Shown one piece after another: positions 24,531 to 35,280 of a DNA stretch of 64,000 nt (its first letter is position 1; the number at the start of each line of letters is the position of its first letter). The DNA comes from Phylloscopus collybita (lineage: Eukaryota; Chordata; Aves; Passeriformes; Phylloscopidae), in the NCBI GenBank assembly GCA_027886175.1, contig JAJNNQ010000016.1, forward strand, positions 3,732,501-3,796,500. Direction: 5' to 3'. The position numbers and the translations under genes are program-made. The notes below the pieces were generated by a model. The model worked only from the letters and a program-made list of their open reading frames with translations. It made no database searches and was not told the origin of the DNA.

Positions 24531-26362
24531 CAGGAAAACTGAAAGGTGATCTCACTTTTATCAGATTTATATCTCAATGATTCTTTTCCATTTCAAGTGG
24601 TGGAGCTGCTGCTTTGCAATCTATGACTTGTCAGGTCAAACCAAAGCAGAAGCCAACATCTCAAACAGTGTGGTTCCTCAGAGGCTAGCAAGTGCCATCT
24701 CTTTGCAAGTGAAAGTTGAAGAACTTGCTGTTTTTACCCCATTGTTGTTTTCAAAAATCGCTTAAAAAAATATTTAAGTGAGGACAAACACCAGAACTTG
24801 AGCTCGTTTTGTCTTTGTGTGATTGGAAGCCAGTTGGTGTCAGGTTTAAATGTCCTGTGTGGAAAAGATGCTGTACTAAAACTGGCAATAAATGAGATGG
24901 AGGACTTCTTTGCACAGCGGGCATGCTATAAAAATGTAGGACTATAATCACATTGCAGTGTTTGACTCAACACTCTGTAAACAGACTCCCTGTCTTCAAC
25001 CCCCCATCTCCTCCTCTGGAAAAAGCCCAAATCCAAAACTGTCAGAGGTAAGGAGAGAAGGAATCAAACCAGAAAGAACAGGTTTAGTCCAGCAGAAGGA
25101 ACAAAAGATTCTTCCTGGCTGATTTTAAGGCACGGAATGAGTGAGGTCACATCCTCCATTCTGCAGGGCTGGTGGGAATTGGATAAGGAGGAGAAGGCAG
25201 GTTCTTTGCTTCGTGGGCTGGAATGGTTCTTTGCCTCATGGTGGGTGAAGGCCAGGACCCAGAAGGGCAACATAGCCCTGAAAGCAGGCAAAACCCCATG
25301 AAAAACAGGACTGAAGACCTTGTGAAAGAAGCTTTGGTCCTGCCCTTGACTTGTGTGAGTTTTTCTTTGCAGACCACGCGTTACTGCCCACGAGAGCGCT
25401 GGCTGTACTGAGATTTGGCTCTGTGCAAATACTTCTGCCTAGAGGAAAAAAGTGTTGCATTAAGTGAAAGGAGAAGGAGGTAGCCAAATTAGGAGGGCTT
25501 TATGACGAGGAAATTAATGAGCTGCTGTTTTCTACGGACTTCCCCCAAAAGAAATGAGAGAGGAGGTGCAGGAGGTCAGTGCCAGTGAAGGATAATCTGT
25601 ACCTTTTGTGCCATCATTGTCAGTCTGGCTGGAAACGACATTGTAGAAAAGGAAATGTGTGATGTGCATCTATCTGCAAAATTTGAATTGAATCTGACAA
25701 ACTGGGGCATGAAATCTGGGAGGGGAAGTAGCAAGATTTGGAGACATTTTAATTCTTTTGATGCCAAATTTGTTTTTTAATTAAAAAAAAAGAAATTTCT
25801 TGTTTTTCAAATTGCCACCTAAAGAATTATCTTTAATTGAAAGGAAATTTTCCCAAACCAAATAAGTGAAAAAAAAAAAAAAATTGAAGCTTTATAGTAA
25901 GTCATAGCTAAATGTTTAAGATAAATGAAGTAATGCAGAAGACAAATTTTTTCATAGGAGCTGTAGCAATAAGAGAGATGAGTTTGCATCCTGGTGTGTT
26001 TTATTTTGCTTTGATATAATGCATTATTTGGGCCAGTGCTGATCTGTAGAGACAACAAAGCTGTAGAGAAGGTCACCAAAAATGATGTTTTATGCTCTGC
26101 AGGGTAGAGGAAGTTCTGATCCAAACCTCTGAATTCCAGTTCTTCCCTGTTCATCCTTCCTTCTCCCTTCCTCTTCCTCATTTGCTTTCCTTCCTTCTGC
26201 AAATCCCCCTTTTTCTTCAAGCCTCAATTTCTGTTTCTTGTGTTGTTTATTTTAGCTGTATTTTGAAAATCGGAAGTTATTTGAGAATGAGGGGAAATGT
26301 ATGTATGGTTGATTAGAAAAAGGATTCGTGTTTTATAAGAAACTTCTCTGTTTCGGATTTTT

Positions 26363-26448
26363 AACAAAAACAAACAAAAAACCATAAAACCACCAACAGC
26401 AACAACAAAAAAACCAACAACAACAAGAAAAGAAAAACCAAACAAAAA
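26363..26448. repeat. A/C-rich low-complexity tract
   Basis: The plus strand consists of AAAC, CCAACAAC and AACAACAAC words with almost no G or T. It has the same class and orientation as 12232-12412. The minus-strand frame 26224-26445 is its artefact. Confidence 0.8.
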
Positions 26449-27329
26449 TGAGTTTTCTGAAATAAGTTTTTAAAAATGTGAAATTGTAGACCATAATTTA
26501 ATTTTGTTAATTTCTGATCTGTTCATTTTTCTCATGGCAAAATGTTGCCCTACAAATTAAAACATGTAAATACATCTATGTCTTAGAATTTCATTAAATA
26601 TCTGCTCTTAAAATGGCATAATAATCAAAATTATTGTATACATACAAAATATTGCTCTATCTCTGAAATCAATAACCACAGATTTGAAATGACCAGTATG
26701 GACTTCTCTAGTTTTGAAAACAAATTATTTTTTTAAAGTAGAATTTTCCAGTAAAATTTCTTAAGAAAATTACTTTTTTTTTTTGTTTTTCTAGACTAGT
26801 TCTGATTATAGACTCATCATTGACTAGAAAGAGGCCTGGGAAGGGGGAAGAACATCAGGAGGCCTGGTTCATTTTCTTGATTTGCAAGATGTCCATGATG
26901 CTTTTTTACCTAAGCTGGGAAGGCTGTCCCCCACCTCTACCCTCAGTCTGAAACACCCAGTCCAATCAATTTAAACAATGAGCTGAATCTGAACCAAGTT
27001 TTCTACATCCATGTTATTTGCTCTCACCACGCAGTAATAGTAATGAGCTCTATTACCATGTAAATTTTCTATTAAATTAAGAAACTAAATTTAAACTCTT
27101 TATTTTCATTTGCACCTTGAAGAAAATTGTCATCTTCCCTGCTCTAAGTGGCTCAGTATTTAGTGTAGGGGCATTTTCCCTGTGAAGTCATTGTTTTGGA
27201 AATATATATTTCTAATTCCTTGTCCTTTTATTTATGATCTTGCTACATTTTTTTTATCTGTCTGTGTTTGTTTATTTTTTATTTGACATTCAATGAATTT
27301 GCTCTACCTCTGTCTTTTTAGTACTGGCT

Positions 27330-28230
27330 GATGTTTTATAACATATTGATTCCCAATATTTTAAACTGACCCACTGTTGATATGAGGATCACTCTGGGAA
27401 GTAAGCTGTTTACATCTCGCTATGAATAGCAGATAAACGAAATAATAAAGGTTGTCAAAAGCTGAGAAATAAACTACACTGGGTTCTTGTTTGCTCTCAA
27501 GGATATATGGCTGTGCAACTCAGAACTAGCAAAGTTCAGAATTTGAGGCAAGTTGTTATGGACTCCAGTTTTCTATTTAATGTTTCAAATTTTTTTTTTT
27601 TTTTATTAAAGAAAAATAATAGCAGTCTCCAGGACTAGTACACTAGTATTTCCCCATAATGTTGCATGACAATAGTGGCTTTACCAGTGACTTTTCCTAT
27701 AGTTTTACAGGTAGTTCCTTTATAAATAATCCATGTTCTAATGAGCACATAAATGAAAAAAACAACTTTTTCCTCTTTGTATTTGATCCTGTTGACTAAT
27801 TGGAGAAAGAATATGCTGAATTATTGACACAGATTTTTACTGGTTTCACTTAAAACTTTCTCCCATATAAAGGCTTTTTTTAAAGTATCTTTTTAAATTG
27901 CAACCGTTTCTGAGTTTAATTTCTTCTGGTGTTTACTGCAGCAACATTAATCATGATGAACTCATCCTGTATTTAATTTTGATGCAATTTCAGTATATAC
28001 TATTTGTGAATTAAAATACTTATTTTGTAGACAGTGAAAAATTATTTACTGATTATAGCACAACTGTGTGCGTGTGTAGATATAGATATATTGTATACAT
28101 TAACGGTGACATGTAATTTAAATCTGCACATTTTTGCATTATTCAGTAGTTGCATGCCAGCTGCTTTTCTTTTGTACTTTGTGATTAATTTCATTGTTGG
28201 TAGATTTTATGTTTTCTGAAGAGTCTTTCA
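27330..28230. other. Candidate conserved non-coding block (weak)
   Basis: Mostly unique AT-rich sequence with homeodomain-type cores (ATTAA, TAATTG, TTAAT) and few simple repeats other than a T run at about 27590-27604. No coding potential is seen. The call rests only on the look of the sequence. Confidence 0.25.
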
Positions 28231-28860
28231 CAGAACCTACACAGGATTCAATGAAGAGAATATGAATACACAGTTGTCAGTGGTGTTTTTTAGCCTGATC
28301 TACAGCACTAAAGTTCAATGGTCAGAGTTATAGGATAATGAGGGAGGAAGGAAAAAAAAAAAACCCGAAGTGTGGCTTTATTTTCAAAGAATACTTGATT
28401 GACTTTTATCATGTAACCAAAAAGAATTAATCCTTCCCCTCACCCTTTTTTTTAATTTCCACGGCAATAGTTTGTCTGCTTAATAGAAACAAATGCCAGG
28501 TAGGGGAGTGCTTTGTCTGAATTTGCGTGTGTGTTTTTTCCATGCAGCCTTCTCTGAGAAGCACATCGCTGCTGTGTGAGGCTGAAGAGTTCCAAAGCTC
28601 CAGTTCTCAAGCCTCTTTTGTATATTGCATTTTTGTTTGCTTTGTCAGGACAGCTTGAAATAGGAGCACATGGAAAGAAAAAAAGAATCAAAAAAAAAAC
28701 CAGAAGAAGTAGGAAGTACAAAAAAAAAAAAGAAAAATCACAGCTCTCAACCACCAGCAGCAATTATAAGTTCTGAAGTTCTGTCTTTTGTGTTTGTTTT
28801 CAAAACCAGTTTAATAAACTACAAGATTTTGGAGTGGTCTAGTCAGGGAAGTTGCAGGTA
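28231..28860. other. Non-coding DNA with A-rich patches
   Basis: The overlapping frames at 28452-28861 on both strands come from the A-rich patch 28675-28736, so they are not genes. Nothing else is recognised. Confidence 0.6.
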
Positions 28861-29100
28861 GAATTTATACTACATTTCTCAAAAGGCGTATATTCCCCTT
28901 TTTTGTAAAGCATTAAGTCCCTCCCTTAATTAAGCCTTCTGGGGTTTAAATGTGTTGATCTCATTTTAAACTGAGCTCAGCACAATTAGACACACTGAGA
29001 AGATAGCAGATAATCAGCACATACAAAAACATTTCAGACATAAATGCTTCATCCTGCCAGGCCCAAAATTACTATTTCAGATTTTTTTTTTTCCTTTTTC

Positions 29101-29152
29101 AGAGGTGGAAGGGGGGGGAGGCAGGGAGGAGAGAAAGAGAAAGGGGAAAAAA
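29101..29152. repeat. Homopurine-rich tract
   Basis: About 52 bases of G and A interrupted only by a T at 29106 and a C at 29122, directly after a T/C-rich stretch (29082-29099). Such tracts can adopt triplex or other non-B structures. No function is assigned. Confidence 0.7.
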
Positions 29153-29361
29153 AATTGATTATTTTCAGCTCGTCATACATCTCATTTGTAGTGGGTCAGA
29201 CCTTCCCCATTCACAATTACCACTAGTTAATCTTATCAGAGAAAAATTCAATTACATTTATCAAGGTTATTCCATACACTCAAGTTATTGCCTCGGAAAA
29301 ATCGGGTTTCGGTGTTAAGAATGTCAGCATTGTGTATGTGTATGGGGTTTGGCTTTTCCCA

Positions 29362-29377
29362 CCCCCCCCCCCCCCCC
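29362..29377. repeat. Poly-C run (16 nt)
   Basis: Sixteen uninterrupted C on the plus strand, the longest C/G homopolymer in the window. The minus strand is G16, so quadruplex or i-motif structure is possible. Length may be affected by sequencing error. Confidence 0.85.
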
Positions 29378-29719
29378 AACATCTCTAAAAAATAAATAAT
29401 TAAATCCTGCTTTTACACTGACGTTACTAATATATAGTTATAATAAAGTAATATTTGACAGCTTTGTAAAAGGGATCATTAATACATAGATTATGGAAGT
29501 TTAGGAGGGAGGCTCATAACTGTTAATAGACTTCAATTCTCAGCCTACACTGACATTTTAAAAAATCTAGTTTCAAATTTGATAACAGATTACCAGCTAG
29601 GCTGGGAGCCAGCCACCTGATTAAGGCAATTTAAATGCTTGCAAAGTGGTGAGATTAAAATCAAATAAGTGCCGATTTTTTCCCTGCTTCACTTATCTTT
29701 CCCTGGATTCGTTCCTTAA

Positions 29720-29733
29720 CTACCAGGTGGCAG
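29720..29733 (+). promoter_or_regulatory. CTCF-like motif
   Basis: CTACCAGGTGGCAG differs from the vertebrate CTCF core CCASYAGRKGGCRS at only one position, the second. It sits 150 bases upstream of the CpG cluster. Relative to the motif at 24516-24530 it points the other way (divergent). Confidence 0.5.
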
Positions 29734-30123
29734 AGGACTCTGGGTAATTTTCCTCCGCGCCAATTACCCCAGGATGGTTTTTAGGGTGAAGCAGAATAAT
29801 TACTGCACTATCAATCCAAAATGGGCTGCTTAATGTGTTTAAGAGAGATTTTGAGCCTTAGCAGGGAGGCTGCCTGAAGCGTGCTACGCTCGCGGTGCCA
29901 AAGCCCCGCTCGGCCTGCTCTGGTAGTTAACTGTTCACGGAGAAGGCAGCACACACCCAAGGTGAAAGAAAACAAGGGGGAAAAACTCCTGGGAAGCTGC
30001 GGGAAAGTTAATGAGCTGCTTCCAACGCGTGGCAGGCTGCAGTTGCAGGTGGCTGACAAAGCTAGGCGGGTTAAGAAAATAATATTTATCATCCAGCTGC
30101 CAGGACCGTCTTTATCAAAAGTC

Positions 30124-30144
30124 TTTTTTTTTTTTTTTTTTTTT
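30124..30144. repeat. Poly-T run (21 nt)
   Basis: Uninterrupted T on the plus strand, 20 bases before a CpG-bearing stretch. It is the source of the poly-Lys part of the minus frames 29811-30317 and 30115-30549. Confidence 0.85.
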
Positions 30145-30205
30145 CTGAAACCGGCGTACGAGGCGCAGAAAAATGGGTTTGAAACAACAACAAACAACAA
30201 CAACA

Positions 30206-30281
30206 AAGGTGGATGGGGGGGATAATATGAGGAAAAATGCCACCAAGGGTGTATGGGGGATAATATGAGGAAAAATGCCAC
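30206..30281 (+). repeat. Tandem duplication, two 38-bp copies
   Basis: The 24-base phrase beginning GGATAATATGAGGAAAAATG occurs at 30220 and again at 30258 with no change. The preceding AAGGTGGATGGGG-type sequence is also repeated with small differences. The near-identity suggests a recent duplication. An AAC-rich stretch (30182-30205) lies directly upstream. Confidence 0.85.
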
Positions 30282-30600
30282 TGGTGAAGCAGCGTATCCT
30301 TGGTGGGTCATTTGCAAAGCTTTGTGGGGAGCTGATCTGATATGAGAACACGTTGACTTTAATTTTTTTTTTTTTATTTTTGCCCCCCCTAAGTAGGAGG
30401 AAGGGTGGGTTTGTGATCAGAGCGCACAAGGGGAGAGAGCTAGGACTGGCTGAACTGTGCCACAGGGCTCTGGTGTGCCCAGCCAGCACCAGGCTGGGGA
30501 AGATCTGCTGTGGGAGGGGGGTGCCTGGCTGAAGCCTGGCTTCTGCCACATCCCTGCTTTGGTTTTAATTGGTGCTGTGCTGGAAAATGAGGTGCTCTCC

Positions 30601-32080
30601 AGATGCTCCCCCATTGATGCTCTCTAGATGGGAGCCAGCTACCCTCCCCCTAATCCTGGGACCGCTAGCGAAAAATTTGGCAGTAATTCCCCACTTTACA
30701 GCTTTGTAGCGCAGGCAAAGTAACACTTGGTGCAGCCACGGCACAAGAAATAACTCGTTAATTATTGGTTCATTAAAGCATTTGAAGATCACGGGTGTAA
30801 TGGCAATACAGAAAAGCTCAAGTGCAAGGTGAGGAAGCGGTATGTTCTGTCATCAAACTGGTGTGTGGTGGGGGAGGGATGGAAGAGGAGAGCAGGGCTT
30901 AAGCTCAGCTGAGACTCTGAAATGACATTACTGAATGGTATACTGTAGCAGCCACAAATTAAGTATTATCTTCCATCTGGTGACTCTGCACTTGATATCT
31001 TTAATTATTATTATCTGAATATAAATTGTGAGTTTTAGCCAAGGATTCTGGAAGGTTGTCGTTAGAAACAGAGAGATAATTAAAAAAAAATCATTATATT
31101 GTGAAGGGGTTGCTGCTGTTTCTTGCCTTTCAGTGATTTGCTTACACAGTTTTCCATATGATTTCTACCTACTTGATGTACCAAGCTTTTTTATTATTTA
31201 ATGAAAAATTGATCTGTGATTTTGCTTAGCGGATAGTTTGGATAATGTGAGTTAAAATGTACAATTTTAAAGAGAAAGTCTCTATTTTAAAATTGTTTTA
31301 AGTTGCTCAGTGGCCTCAAGTGGACTTCAAATATGTCTAAAAATCACCAGATATTCCATCAATATACTGATTGCCTCCCAGGAGCACAGGGTATGGGTGT
31401 GCATTTGAGGCTGTGTAGTTCATGGGTTTACATTCCCCTCCGATTTTCTATGCAAAACTGTTTTACTTGTGCACCCACTCCCTGCTGCCTTCCTCCAGCA
31501 GAACAGTGTCCTCCCAATAACAGGAGAGGTGAAGGGGAGGAAGATCAGCTCTGTGATTTAGATGCCAGTTTTTAAGCTGACCCTATTTTTAATCACAGGA
31601 GCCTCACCTGCCATTGCAAACCTGTTCGTGTCCATCCCGCCAGATGTGACAGTTTATGCAGAAGTGTGTCTTGTAAGACACAGGCAATCCATTTAAAGAT
31701 TATCACATGAAACCATATTTACTTTAGAGGCCTATAATAATTACACCTTCACTTGAAAAATCCCTGGGACTTTAGCTGCTGTGCCACAGATTTATACTCA
31801 AACATTTTCATTTGATGCGCAAAGTGTGAAGTACTCTTTAGTGGCAAGACAATTATCTGATTCTACTAATAAATGAATGCACTAGTAGTCATTTTTAATT
31901 GAACAATTATAGGATATTGCACTGTCAGTTGATTATAGAAGTCATTTCATAAATGTCAAAAATCTCTTTAAACGAATTATGGAGCTCCAAAATAACTCCG
32001 GCAATCAGCCAGCAATAACACAATAATCTGTTTACCCTGTTGTCAGGCAAACTACTGCCATTTTTTTATTCCCCTTTTTT
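30601..32080. promoter_or_regulatory. Candidate conserved non-coding block
   Basis: Nearly free of simple repeats, with many ATTA/TAAT cores (for example 30751-30776, 30999-31017, 31733-31743, 31894-31912) and scattered CpGs (30662-30670, 31626-31640, 31974-32000, as in TCCGGCAATCAGCC). No open frame is credible. The composition is typical of enhancers near developmental transcription-factor genes, but there is no gene here to tie it to. Confidence 0.35.
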
Positions 32081-34240
32081 GAGGGGGGACTGAATCTTAA
32101 GGATTATACTCCTGCACAGGCTATAGCAGCTACCGAGGCTTTGATTAGTACAGATCATGAGTGTTGTCAAGTGCTGTGACATGTATTAAATAGCAAGAGA
32201 AATTAAAGTTGTTTTAGAGAGGCGTTGATAGCAAACAGGAGGACAGGTCTCTTCTCTGAGCAAAGAAGGTAGAAGTCTGAAAGGTGCTTCTGAAATGTTC
32301 AAGTTTTCTGATGCATCAGTTGACTTGGATTCTTGTTTTGATGTTGAACACAAATCCCAATTCTTTGCTGTAGTTATGGGATGATGTTTCCTCTGTTCTC
32401 CTTGTTGCATGTACCGGTGGTAAAGAGGCCAGGTCTGCTTCTCTCTGGGAACACCTGTGTTCATCAATATCAGCCACGCTTGGTTATCTGCCTACTCATA
32501 CAAATGACAACCAGAATTTGGCTCCAAATTTTTATGGATATGGCAGCTCCTTCCCTAGTGGATTGGATTCCTTTCTTTCCAGCAGGGAAACCTGTAATAG
32601 TCCCAAGAGCACTTTAGGCAGATCTGCAAGGATGAGTTCCAGTCATACAGACTTACTCTAATCAAGAAAAGGTAAACAGAGAACACCAAAATAAGAGGTT
32701 GTGGTCCATTTGTTGTGGAAGAAACTTTTGCTTGCTGAGAGACAAAGAAAAGGGAAGAATTTTAATCTCTTGTTTATAAAAAAAAATCAGTGTGAGTCAC
32801 AAACTTGAAATAATGAGGCAGACAAAATGGAACGAAAGGTAGAATTAAAAGAAGTATATTTTGGAAAGTAGTCACTTTTTGGAGATTTGGGGGGTGCAGT
32901 CAGGGTGCAGGCTGTTTGGGTTTACTGTTTTAACTACTCAATTCTAGATACCTTTGATCTGAATAAATTTAACAGGATTCCACCTTTTGAAACCATTTTT
33001 GGAAATCTGACACCTGATTCTAAAGCTGGTCATCTCAAAGTGAGTGATCTCAAAGGAGTTGATCATATTTGGGGGGGTCTAATGGTAGTAAAATAGATTT
33101 ACTGCTGGTATATGACAAAATCTTTAATCTCTTTTAATCCTTAGCAATATATGAAAGATACCTGCGGCTTTGGCTCTGTTTGGCTCTTGACATATTCATA
33201 TTTTCAAATGTTGAAAACTGAAAACCTCTGAAATCAAACTCAGAGTGGGGCTGACAAGAGAATTTTAGTCATAGAGGGTGGCAGGAAACTTTGGTCTGGA
33301 GGCTGATGGACCTTGTGATGTTTTGAGGCAGGCACCACCACTGGAGTAGGAGAGCAGTGGCTTTCTGTGTTGTCTGTGCTTCATGGAGAAATCCTCTGCC
33401 AGCCCTGCATGAGCTGGCACAGAGGGGAGTTTTGGGAATGGAGCCAGAGGCGTGATGCAGGTTCAGTGTCATGATCATCCCATGCAAGCTAGGTGTGGCT
33501 GTGGCCATCCTTCCAGCTCTAGGGTTGGCAGGAGTGAAACTGGAGGATGTTTGACCTGCTATTCTTCTTTGCCCCATGAGGACTGCTTGTTGGGATCAGA
33601 TAGATCAGGCACAGAGCAGCTAATGGGAGATCTGAGGAATTGTCTGGGTGTGGAGCTTGCTTGCTGAACTCTGAGCTGGGTAATAATGAGTACTCACGTT
33701 CAAGTGCAGTAGTTTAAGTGAGCAGCACTGCAATGGTTGGATATGCTGTGAGCACCAGCTTGGCCACACCTAGCCCTTTAGACTTTTAAATAACATTTTA
33801 ATTTTTCTGTCCCTATCAGCAGATGAAGCTTGTACAGGAGATATTACATCCCTGTTTGCTGTGTATTTCTTGAGATGAATGCCTCTGTGTTATTAAGATT
33901 TACTATGCTGGCTCTATAGGATAGACTGGTCAAAAGCATTTGGTTAGACAAACAGAAAAATGAAAAGGAAAGAAATAATCAGATATTAATAAGGAAATAG
34001 CAGGCAGGACTAATACTTATTTCACTTTTTTTTTTTTTTTTTGAGGTTTTTTATTTATGGTTTAGGTAATTTAAGGTAAGCAGGATGACATTTTGCTTGA
34101 TGAGGCTGTGGCCCAAAAAACTGAGGATCTGCTTCTTCCCTGACTTACACCTGTGTCACCATGTATGTCTTTGCCAGGCCTGTGCCAAACATGGACAGTT
34201 TGGCAGCTTCCTCGCACACACCATGTTCTGAATTTAACTG
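32081..34240. other. Non-coding DNA, no gene recognised
   Basis: The 102-codon minus frame 33269-33577 and the opposite frame 33452-33667 overlap in GC-richer DNA and show no recognisable domain. A T run lies at 34027-34042. Nothing else is definable. Confidence 0.6.
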
Positions 34241-35280
34241 ACTACACAAAGTGCAAGGCAGTCAAGAAGCAGCCTCTGACATTTTTAATTGGCATTGAAT
34301 TCAAGTCATCATTAATTATTCTGCTTTAAAGGAAGCTTTATTCCTTTAAACTGCCATGCACGTTATTCAAAACTCTTGCAGGGATCCATCCCTGGTATCT
34401 GTCTTGGCTAGTAGGATTAAGCCCTTATGGCTAGTAGGTGGCTGAGACCTTACCATATGTTGCTGGTAGACAGCAGCAAAGCTTTACCCTGTGATAAGCA
34501 TACTAAAAGCAATCTGTTGGGCTTTTCCTTTTTTTTTTCCCCCTTTTTTTTTTTCCTTTTTTTTTTTTTTCTTTTTTTTTGATATATATCTAATACACCA
34601 GCACGTGGTTAATAGGCATTGGTATTATTAAACTAACTTGTAAATAACGTGATTCTCTCAGGAATCACATCAGCTGTGCTGTGGGTAAGTTTAGATTTCA
34701 AAGGTGCCACAGTGCCTCATTCTGCATTGACGGAATTGAACAGCATTAACCTTTTCACTTACACTAACAAAGACAAGTTAAGACAAGATGTGCTATGACT
34801 ACTGCACATCTATGTTTTGTTTTTGCCCAGGGCCCTGTACAATTACCCAGCACTTCAGAGCTAATATTGGTTGGATGTTTGCCTTCCCTTTTCCCACCCC
34901 TTTTGATATTTCTACAAAATGACAAAGCATCATTTTTCAACCAAAAAATAACCAGTTATGTAATAAATATGTTCTCTTTAAGAAGGATAAAAAGAAAAAG
35001 GCTAAAAATACATCCCAGGCACTTTTAAAGAGATCTAGCAATGAGAAAAACAGATTCTGCAGTACACTTCAGCTAGCATTTTCTCAATGCAAACCATTCT
35101 GCTGTCATTCTGAATTCCACAGTGCATACAATATGGTATTGATAGCAAGGAAACACCATGCTGTGCATATATTCCAGAAAACGAGGGGAAAAACCAGGTC
35201 CTCAACATCTTCCAGGCAAAGAAACGTTTTTTTATTTGTCCTTTAAGGTTAAGGTTCTTTACATGTGGATAGCCAGTTCA
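34241..35280. other. Candidate conserved non-coding block, with polypyrimidine tract
   Basis: AT-rich sequence with homeodomain-type cores around 34290-34320 and 34610-34650 (CACGTGG then TTAATAG). A long T/C tract lies at 34524-34580. No coding potential is seen. Evidence is compositional only. Confidence 0.25.
34524..34580. repeat. Polypyrimidine (T/C) tract
   Basis: Fifty-seven bases of only T and C on the plus strand, with T runs of 9 to 14 broken by short C blocks. It can be read as a simple low-complexity tract. Confidence 0.85.

Larger units (their letters stand above)
23886..27329. other. Non-coding DNA with one CTCF-like motif
   Basis: No gene is recognised. GC-richer sequence at 24980-25480 carries several overlapping open frames on both strands without domains. 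A pyrimidine-rich stretch lies at about 26130-26220 and an A/C tract at 26363-26448. A short A/T homopolymer cluster lies at 25774-25885. Confidence 0.6.
28861..30600. promoter_or_regulatory. Candidate regulatory block with CpG cluster and CTCF-like motif
   Basis: Repeat-poor sequence rich in TAATTA and ATTAAT-type cores (28929-28934, 29395-29402, 29480, 29754-29768) alternating with GC-rich parts. Six CpGs fall within 33 bases (29880-29912), with more at 29938, 30026-30030 and 30152-30166. CpG is otherwise rare in the window, so this points to sequence kept unmethylated or under constraint. It also contains the CTCF-like motif at 29720, a C16 run, a purine tract and a 38-bp tandem duplication. 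The 168-codon minus frame 29811-30317 crosses a poly-A run (poly-Lys) and is not credible. It could be an enhancer, or a promoter of an unannotated non-coding RNA. Confidence 0.4.

Noticed and set aside
29811..30317. 168-codon minus-strand open frame
   Set aside because: It crosses a poly-A (poly-Lys) run and the 38-bp tandem duplication; no known domain, and a competing plus frame lies at 29881-30225.
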